64,000 bases of DNA from Ottelia alismoides (taxonomy: Eukaryota; Streptophyta; Magnoliopsida; Alismatales; Hydrocharitaceae): contig JAZKJV010011615.1 in assembly GCA_037367405.1 (NCBI GenBank), positions 62,001-126,000 on the forward strand. Reading direction: 5' to 3'. Both the position numbers and the translations under genes were made by a program. Positions 59,660-64,000 of this stretch are shown here, in pieces (positions within the stretch are counted from its first letter, which is position 1; each line of letters starts with the position of its first letter). Below the pieces are notes generated by a model. That model ran no database searches. It worked only from the letters and a program-made list of their open reading frames with translations, and was not told where the DNA came from.

Positions 59660-62600
59660 ATGTCCGAAAACAATGACGATATCACCCGTCATCGCATTCA
59701 AAGCGAACTCAACAACAACTTCATCGTTGAGGCCGCTGCGGGGACTGGAAAAACAACCAGTTTGGTGAATCGCATGGTCGCCTTGGTCGAGACAGGGGCA
59801 TGTGAAATCGACGAACTGGCTGCGATTACCTTTACGCGGAAAGCTGCGACCGAATTGAAGGAACGGTTTCAGGCTGCCCTCTACAAAAGGGCGTCGAATA
59901 TCGAAGCTAGCGAGGTCGAAGCTGCTAGGCGTTTGAAATTAGCCTCCGATAAAGTGAATCTTGCGTTTGTTGGCACGATCCATAGTTTTTGTGCTGCGCT
60001 GTTGCGAGAACGCCCGATTGAGTTTGGCGTCGATCCAACATTTCGCGAACTGGACGAGAAAGAGGACGGATTGTTGCGCGAGCAAGCTTGGCAGGAGAAC
60101 ATAGCCGACCTGATAGCCTCCAATGACCCTCTACTGGATCAACTGCGAGACCTTAAGATTGATCGTACGCTACTTAAGAGCTGCTACTCCAAGTTCATCC
60201 AGCAGCGCGATATTGATAATTGGCCTTCAAATCTTCCCGATGACATCAACGTTGAAGAGCTGCAGCAGGCTACAAAAGCTTACATTCACGAAATCAAGGA
60301 ATTGCTAAAGTCATTTCCCAAGGAGCTGGACAAGCTAGTGAATCGCTACTGGGAAATAGCTCGCGCATCTCAGCGCGGATTTCGCACTCTAGGAGATTTC
60401 TTCAGCTTGCTGGAGCGATTCTCTACGAAGGACATGAATGGTACGCAGAATAAATGGGAAAAAATTCTTGGCGGAGGAAAAGCAATTTGCAAACAGCATA
60501 ACGCACGATGGCAGAAATTCCGAACGTCTGTTGCTCTACCTGGATTAACCTATTGGACTCGCTACCGCTACAGATTCGCCGTCAATTTCTTGCGTCGAGC
60601 CGTCTCCGTGTACGAGCGAATCAAGCAGTCCAGCGGTGGTTTGGATTTTCAGGATCTACTGCTTAAAGTTGCCAATGGGCTCAAGAATTCACCTCAGTTA
60701 CGCACCTACTTTCAAGACAAGTATCGTAGGCTGCTAGTTGACGAATTTCAGGATACCGATCCGCTGCAGGCACAGATGATGCTCTACCTGACTTCCGCGG
60801 CACCGACCTCAGCGGACTCAATCAAGGGAGAGTTGACGCAGCGAGATTCTGCGCAGTTCGATTGGACACAGCGCGATTGGACACAGTGTGTTCCCAAACC
60901 CGGCAGCCTATTCCTGGTCGGAGATCCCAAACAATCGATCTATCGCTTTCGACGCGGCGATATACTCACCTACAATCAAGTCAAAGAGATCATCTGCCGA
61001 AACGGCGGCGAAGTGTTGCCGCTGGTAAAGAATTTCCGCTCACGGACTGAACTTCGAGAGTGGAACAACACCGTTTATCGTGAGAAGTTTGGGACTCGAG
61101 CGACAACCTATTCGCCAGCGGCAGAGGACATGATTCAAGGGAGAATTGACGAGTTGTTGCCTGACGCGTCAAAGAGCCTTTGCGGCACCTATCGACTCGA
61201 ACTGCCAACCGATCGAGTAATCACCGCAACGCGGGATTTGGAAGCAGAGTCGATCGCTAAGTTCATCCGCCATGCAATTGATTCGGGGCTTGAAGTCCCT
61301 CGCACCAAGGACGAGTTAGCTCGCGGCTTAAAGCCGCAGGTCCAACCACGTGATTTTCTAATCATTCCCTGGGGCAAAAAGGGAATGCAGCGATACATTG
61401 AAACCCTCGAGCAATACGGCATACCTTATCAAGTTGCGGGTGGTAATCCGTTGGCCTACAACCCTCAGCTATCAACATTGATCGATTGCTTGCGGACCAT
61501 TGAGGATCCCACTAATCCCGTGCCTTATCTAAGCATTTTGCGAGTGTTCTTCGGCTTCAGCGATCGAGAACTCTATTCGCTAAGTCGGGCAAAGGGCAGC
61601 TTCAACTACAACCATCCCATTCCTGGCGAGCTTGACGCCGAGTTACGCGGTCGATTCGAATCGGTCGCAACACGATTTCAGAAGTATGCAGCTTGGATTC
61701 GCTCTTCATCCTATGCGACCGCTGTTTTGCAGATTGCAACCGATTTAGGTCTGATATCCGCCGCAGCCTCTGCCAATGAAGGGAACATGCAAGCCGGAGG
61801 ATTGCTGAAGGTTATCGAATTGTTGCGAAGCCAGAGTTTCGATTTTGACAGCGCCAAAGACTTGATTGAGTTTCTCGATGAGCTGCTGACCAATGAAGAT
61901 ATCGAAGCTTGTCCAGCCTTACCGCCTACAGGAAACGTCGTTCGCATCATGAATCTGCATAAGGCTAAAGGTCTGGAGGCTCCCATTGTGTTCTTGGCGG
62001 ATACCTCGGGGCGTTTTCGTGGCAAACCAGACTTTCATATCGATCGCCGTTCGGCAGTACCATCTGGCTTCATGGGTATTACAACGGAGATCGATAGAGG
62101 TACCTTCAAACAAACCAAAGAGGTTGCTACTCCAGAGAATTGGCCAACGCTTCAAGAGGAAGAGCAGCGGTTTATCGACGCCGAACACGATCGATTGCTC
62201 TACGTTGCCACAACCCGAGCTTCATGTGCGAACATCATCAGTGTCGGGAAAGACGGATCGAAATGGTCGGATCTGCATTCATTTCTTGTAGATTCGCCTA
62301 CACTCCAGATTCCTGATGTTTCTAAAGCTCCAGTTGTTACAGAGTCTATAGAACCCGAGCCGACGAAAGTGGACCGTGTATCTCCCGCAAGCATTGGAGC
62401 AAAGTGGGACGCTTCGCTGGCTCCAAGTTACAGCGTCACGAGTGCAAAGAAGCTCGGCTTGAAGGGCAGTTCGCGAGCGGACCGAGACGATTCGGGTGAA
62501 TATGGATACGAGTGGGGATCTGCTGTTCATGACCTGCTGGAGGTCTGCCAAAAGACACCAGCCTCTGACCTTCTTCCCACAGCGACCCGACTGGCCCGCG

Positions 62601-62980
62601 AATACAACATACGAACTGAACGAGTTGCTGAACTTATCTCGACCGTACAATCCGTCTTGGCCTCGGACATTTGGAAGCGAGCACAAGCCGCCAAGCGATG
62701 CTTCAGCGAGCTACCCTTCGAGACAATTGAGCTTGACGCAGGCGGCAAGCCGTTACTCATCCGAGGCGTCATCGACTTGATCTTCGAAGAGCCCGATGGT
62801 TGGGTCATCATTGACTACAAGACCGACGACATCAATGTCTCCCAAGTCGCCGCTACAGTAGAAGAGTATCGCGGCCAACTAGCCCAATACGCCCGCATCT
62901 GGACCGCCACCACATCCCACCCTGTAAAGTCCACCGGTCTATACTTTACCCGTCTGAATCAGTGCGTCTTAGTCGGATGA
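59660..62980 (+). CDS. addA: AddA-like UvrD helicase-nuclease
   Basis: 1106 residues from ATG 59660; an upstream in-frame TTG-type start at 59615 is less likely. Helicase motifs: EAAAGTGKTTSLV (Lys31), ITFTRKAATELKERF, VDEFQDTDPLQAQ, VGDPKQSIYRFRRGD, NLHKAKGLEAPIVFLAD, LLYVATTRAS. The C-terminal RecB-type nuclease shows GSAVHDLLE, RGVIDLIFE and IIDYKTDD. Together with the preceding AddB-like gene it should form a complete AddAB enzyme with two nuclease sites. The 52-base gap and same strand indicate an operon. Confidence 0.9.
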   Translation: MSENNDDITRHRIQSELNNNFIVEAAAGTGKTTSLVNRMVALVETGACEIDELAAITFTRKAATELKERFQAALYKRASNIEASEVEAARRLKLASDKVNLAFVGTIHSFCAALLRERPIEFGVDPTFRELDEKEDGLLREQAWQENIADLIASNDPLLDQLRDLKIDRTLLKSCYSKFIQQRDIDNWPSNLPDDINVEELQQATKAYIHEIKELLKSFPKELDKLVNRYWEIARASQRGFRTLGDFFSLLERFSTKDMNGTQNKWEKILGGGKAICKQHNARWQKFRTSVALPGLTYWTRYRYRFAVNFLRRAVSVYERIKQSSGGLDFQDLLLKVANGLKNSPQLRTYFQDKYRRLLVDEFQDTDPLQAQMMLYLTSAAPTSADSIKGELTQRDSAQFDWTQRDWTQCVPKPGSLFLVGDPKQSIYRFRRGDILTYNQVKEIICRNGGEVLPLVKNFRSRTELREWNNTVYREKFGTRATTYSPAAEDMIQGRIDELLPDASKSLCGTYRLELPTDRVITATRDLEAESIAKFIRHAIDSGLEVPRTKDELARGLKPQVQPRDFLIIPWGKKGMQRYIETLEQYGIPYQVAGGNPLAYNPQLSTLIDCLRTIEDPTNPVPYLSILRVFFGFSDRELYSLSRAKGSFNYNHPIPGELDAELRGRFESVATRFQKYAAWIRSSSYATAVLQIATDLGLISAAASANEGNMQAGGLLKVIELLRSQSFDFDSAKDLIEFLDELLTNEDIEACPALPPTGNVVRIMNLHKAKGLEAPIVFLADTSGRFRGKPDFHIDRRSAVPSGFMGITTEIDRGTFKQTKEVATPENWPTLQEEEQRFIDAEHDRLLYVATTRASCANIISVGKDGSKWSDLHSFLVDSPTLQIPDVSKAPVVTESIEPEPTKVDRVSPASIGAKWDASLAPSYSVTSAKKLGLKGSSRADRDDSGEYGYEWGSAVHDLLEVCQKTPASDLLPTATRLAREYNIRTERVAELISTVQSVLASDIWKRAQAAKRCFSELPFETIELDAGGKPLLIRGVIDLIFEEPDGWVIIDYKTDDINVSQVAATVEEYRGQLAQYARIWTATTSHPVKSTGLYFTRLNQCVLVG

Positions 62981-62991
62981 ACCCGAAATCA

Positions 62992-64000
62992 CTATCGCGA
63001 GGCGGTCCGCGTTGGAGCGTTCTCGCTAATCTCGGGCTCTGGCTGAATATAAGGCTTACCAGATCGATAAACTTCCAGTCGTTGCTTGAACTCGGCGAGT
63101 TGCTTGTCCTCCAGCTTTTGCTTCACGGCCATCTGCACGGCCTCTTCTTGCAGCTTAACCGCCTCTTTGTATTTACCGGTAGCTGCAGTAGCGGCTGCGA
63201 GCGTTTCAACAACCTCTGGCGTTCGCGAGCCGGTCAGATCAAGAGCCTTCTTCGCCGCTGACATGGCTAGATCTTGATTGCGCAGTCGCTGGTCAGGGCA
63301 AGTCGACATAAGCCAAGCTGCATTCTGATAGGCTCGAGCGTACTTGTTATCGGCCGATACGGCAGCTCGATAAGCTTTTGCGGCCTCTTCCCACTTACCG
63401 ACGAACTGACACGCGTCACCCAAGTCGGTTTGGTAGGCGGCGTTCTCCGACTCCATCTTGACTGCATGGTTGTAGTCCGCCAATGCGGCTGCATAATCTT
63501 CCATGATGAATCGGCAATGCGCGCGACTATTGTAGTACTGAGCGTCCTGCGAAAGCTGAATTGCCGCGCTATAGTCTTGCTCGGCCGCTTTATAATTGCC
63601 CGTTTCAAAGTTCAACTCGCCACGATTGAATCGAGCGTTTGCATACTGCGGGTTCAGTTGAATCGCTTGATCCAACTGTCCAATAGCTTTGGTGTATTCA
63701 CCTTTCATCGCTAGCGCGATAGCGTAGTTATGTCGATGTCGCCAATTGTTCGGTGCGTACTCAACGGCTGTGGCGAAGTCATCTGCAGCTTGTCCATCTA
63801 AATCAGCCGCACGGTCGGCTTGACCATTTCCAACCAGCAGAGCTGCCTGCTCGCTGCGCATTTCGCCTCGACGATTCAGCGCCCAAGCCAACAGACTAGA
63901 AGCATAATCGCGGTCGGCCTTAGATCGTTTGGTGTCCGCAAGAACCTTCGCTGTAGTTCGCGCAATGGCGGTCAAATCCGACTCGTTGCGAACCGATGTC
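62992..64000 (-). CDS. TPR-repeat protein, 5' end outside window
   Basis: The frame is open from the window edge to the stop at 62992, at least 336 residues. It contains six or more tetratricopeptide repeats (AIGQLDQAIQLNPQYANARF, AALADYNHAVKMESENAAYQ, AAKAYRAAVSADNKYARAYQ). It is convergent with the AddA gene with an 11-base gap. Upstream domains, perhaps a kinase, are not visible. Probably a protein-protein scaffold or the sensor part of a kinase. Confidence 0.85.
   Translation of the reverse strand, partial: TSVRNESDLTAIARTTAKVLADTKRSKADRDYASSLLAWALNRRGEMRSEQAALLVGNGQADRAADLDGQAADDFATAVEYAPNNWRHRHNYAIALAMKGEYTKAIGQLDQAIQLNPQYANARFNRGELNFETGNYKAAEQDYSAAIQLSQDAQYYNSRAHCRFIMEDYAAALADYNHAVKMESENAAYQTDLGDACQFVGKWEEAAKAYRAAVSADNKYARAYQNAAWLMSTCPDQRLRNQDLAMSAAKKALDLTGSRTPEVVETLAAATAATGKYKEAVKLQEEAVQMAVKQKLEDKQLAEFKQRLEVYRSGKPYIQPEPEISENAPTRTASR

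Overview
The window looks like chromosomal DNA of a planctomycete (Pirellulaceae-like). The basis is GC near 50%, many ECF sigma factors paired with zinc-finger Ser/Thr kinases or with membrane-anchored partners, very large kinase proteins ending in carboxypeptidase-regulatory-like and TIGR03067-like domains, and long intergenic spacers with palindromic repeats. The assignment rests on gene content and style; no rRNA or tRNA gene is visible.

Layout. 0-5.4 kb: end of an unknown two-gene operon, then on the minus strand a 1251-residue HIT / phospholipase-D nuclease / SF2 helicase / S24 peptidase fusion with a small partner, a likely defence locus. 5.5-6.6 kb: a macro-domain gene with a nonsense codon and a methyltransferase gene with a frameshift. 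6.7-8.0 kb: an IS3-family insertion. 8.3-10.4 kb: an orphan repeat protein and an Xre/Fic pair. 10.8-16.8 kb: ECF sigma, membrane partner and CsgG-like lipoprotein-type gene, divergent from a large CsgG-like membrane protein. 17.5-32 kb: four more ECF sigma units: one with a 548-residue partner, one with a giant kinase, one with an LTxxQ-type partner, and a coupled thioredoxin-sigma-kinase operon. 32.8-39.6 kb: tripartite RND efflux system (TolC divergent from pump and adaptor) followed by an AraC remnant. 39.7-43.2 kb: ketosynthase and 4Fe-4S/SCP2 fusion, divergent from a TetR regulator with a near-perfect operator palindrome. 43.2-45.0 kb: DUF2314-like remnant, MsrA lipoprotein, broken HigBA-like pair. 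45-54.6 kb: TPR kinase, a kinase-tail fragment, then a sixth ECF sigma gene and a second giant kinase paralogous to the first. 54.9-63 kb: unknown gene, histone-deacetylase-like enzyme, small ORF and an AddB/AddA-type helicase-nuclease pair in one tight cluster. The edge holds a TPR protein.

A striking global feature is about 18 single-frame breaks in otherwise well-kept genes, nearly all between 6 and 41 kb, mostly one-base changes in short runs. They may be assembly errors or recent decay. Interrupted genes are listed over their full extent as pseudogenes, with each break described. The most promising undescribed systems are the HIT-PLD-helicase-S24 protein, the deacetylase-AddBA cluster, the thioredoxin-sigma-kinase operon and the sigma/CsgG module.
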